From: Calditrichota bacterium
Lineage (GTDB): Bacteria; Calditrichota; Calditrichia; RBG-13-44-9
Length of the DNA: 23,074 nucleotides
Reading direction: 5' to 3'
Assembly: GCA_024276455.1 (NCBI GenBank)
Contig: JAJRXE010000212.1
Coordinates: 1 to 23,074, forward strand
Below the pieces are notes generated by a model. The model was not told the DNA's origin and made no database searches. It worked only from the letters and a program-made list of their open reading frames with translations. The position numbers and the translations under genes are program-made. The stretch's first letter is position 1. Each line of letters starts with the position of its first letter. Shown here in pieces: positions 22,558 to 23,074 of the stretch.

Positions 22558-23074
22558 ATGGACAAAGAGCCCTATTTCAATACCTGGATCGAAATTTCCG
22601 AGGCGGCCTACGCCCACAACCTCCGGTTTTTCAAGCAGAAGCTTCCTCCCAGCACGGAGCTCGCGGTGGTGGTAAAATCGAATGCTTACGGGCACGGCAT
22701 GCTGGACATTGCCCGGTTGGCCATCCGGCACGGCGCCGATTCGTTCTGTGTGCATTCTCTGGAAGAAGCGCTCAGTCTGCGAGAGGCGGGATATTCGCAG
22801 GACATTCTGGTGATGGGGCACATTCCCTTAAAACAGCTGGAAGAAGCGGTCCGTCAAAATTTGCGAATTGTGCTGTACAATCTGGAATCGTTGCGAGAAC
22901 TCCGGAAAGCGGCCCACCGCCTGCAAAAACCGGCTCGTGTCCACCTGAAACTGGAAACCGGCACCCACCGGCAGGGCATTGGCGCCGAGGAACTGCCTGC
23001 CTTTCTGGAGGAATTGACAGCCAATTCGGCGGTAAAACTGGAAGGCGCCTACACTCATTTTGCCAACATCGAAG
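22558..23074 (+). CDS. alr: alanine racemase, N-terminal part, cut by window edge
   Basis: PLP enzyme that makes D-alanine for peptidoglycan. The visible 172 codons cover the start of the alpha/beta barrel: WIEISEAAYAHNLRFFK, then VVVKSNAYGHG (37-47) with the PLP-binding lysine K40, FCVHSLEEALSLREAG, and HLKLETGTHRQG followed by THFANIE at the edge. The common family form is KxDTGMxRxG; here it reads KLETGTHRQG, with Glu for Asp. The start at 22558 follows a purine-rich stretch with AAAAGG. It lies 89 bases after the radical SAM gene and may be cotranscribed with it. The catalytic tyrosine is beyond the edge. Confidence 0.92.
   Translation, partial: MDKEPYFNTWIEISEAAYAHNLRFFKQKLPPSTELAVVVKSNAYGHGMLDIARLAIRHGADSFCVHSLEEALSLREAGYSQDILVMGHIPLKQLEEAVRQNLRIVLYNLESLRELRKAAHRLQKPARVHLKLETGTHRQGIGAEELPAFLEELTANSAVKLEGAYTHFANIE

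Overview
The window looks like ordinary chromosomal DNA from a free-living bacterium of moderate G+C (about half by eye). Genes are dense, most have clear purine-rich Shine-Dalgarno sites, and I see no phage, transposon, CRISPR, rRNA or tRNA. A two-thioredoxin-domain disulfide oxidoreductase with CQYC and CPYC active sites hints at a thermophilic lifestyle. The export operon has two MacB-type permeases, and there is an S41 protease with a long helical tail. Both would fit the Calditrichota/Bacteroidota (FCB) neighbourhood. This placement is inference, not something the sequence proves.

Left part, minus strand (1-7741). A nearly complete Xaa-Pro aminopeptidase runs off the left edge. Next comes a three-gene thiol-redox operon (cytoplasmic-type PDO, TlpA-like lipoprotein, OsmC-like protein) that ends in a strong terminator at 2022-2054 and has an 18-bp CRP/FNR-style palindrome upstream. 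An acyl-CoA dehydrogenase and a methylcrotonyl/geranyl-CoA-type carboxyltransferase form a second operon. A lone ABC-2-like membrane protein follows.

Middle, plus strand (7949-14258). A divergent pair encodes an AtuA-family protein and its small C-terminal partner; in pseudomonads these two parts are, from memory, one polypeptide. With the carboxylase and dehydrogenase they suggest breakdown of a branched acyl-CoA (leucine/isovalerate or acyclic isoprenoid type), although the biotin-carrying alpha subunit and the hydratase are not here. Then come an unrecognised membrane protein with a clear internal two-fold repeat, an S41 C-terminal processing protease with a textbook terminator, and a CCA-adding enzyme with an HD domain.

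Right part, plus strand (14466-23074). A YIP1-family membrane protein with a highly charged N-terminus precedes a compact TolC, periplasmic adaptor, MacB-type ATPase, permease 1, permease 2 export operon. After a gap come a PflA-like radical SAM protein and the start of alanine racemase, cut by the right edge.

The intergenic regions hold more structure than the genes explain: an exact TTCCCGGGA palindrome core in four intergenic places, tandem palindromes by the aminopeptidase promoter, a 15-bp direct repeat upstream of atuA, a perfect 18-bp palindrome at 9768-9785, and a widely spaced inverted repeat upstream of the YIP1 gene. I did not find a convincing wholly new system. The best candidates for new biology are the duplicated membrane protein, the YIP1-linked dual-permease exporter and the split AtuA/acyl-CoA set.
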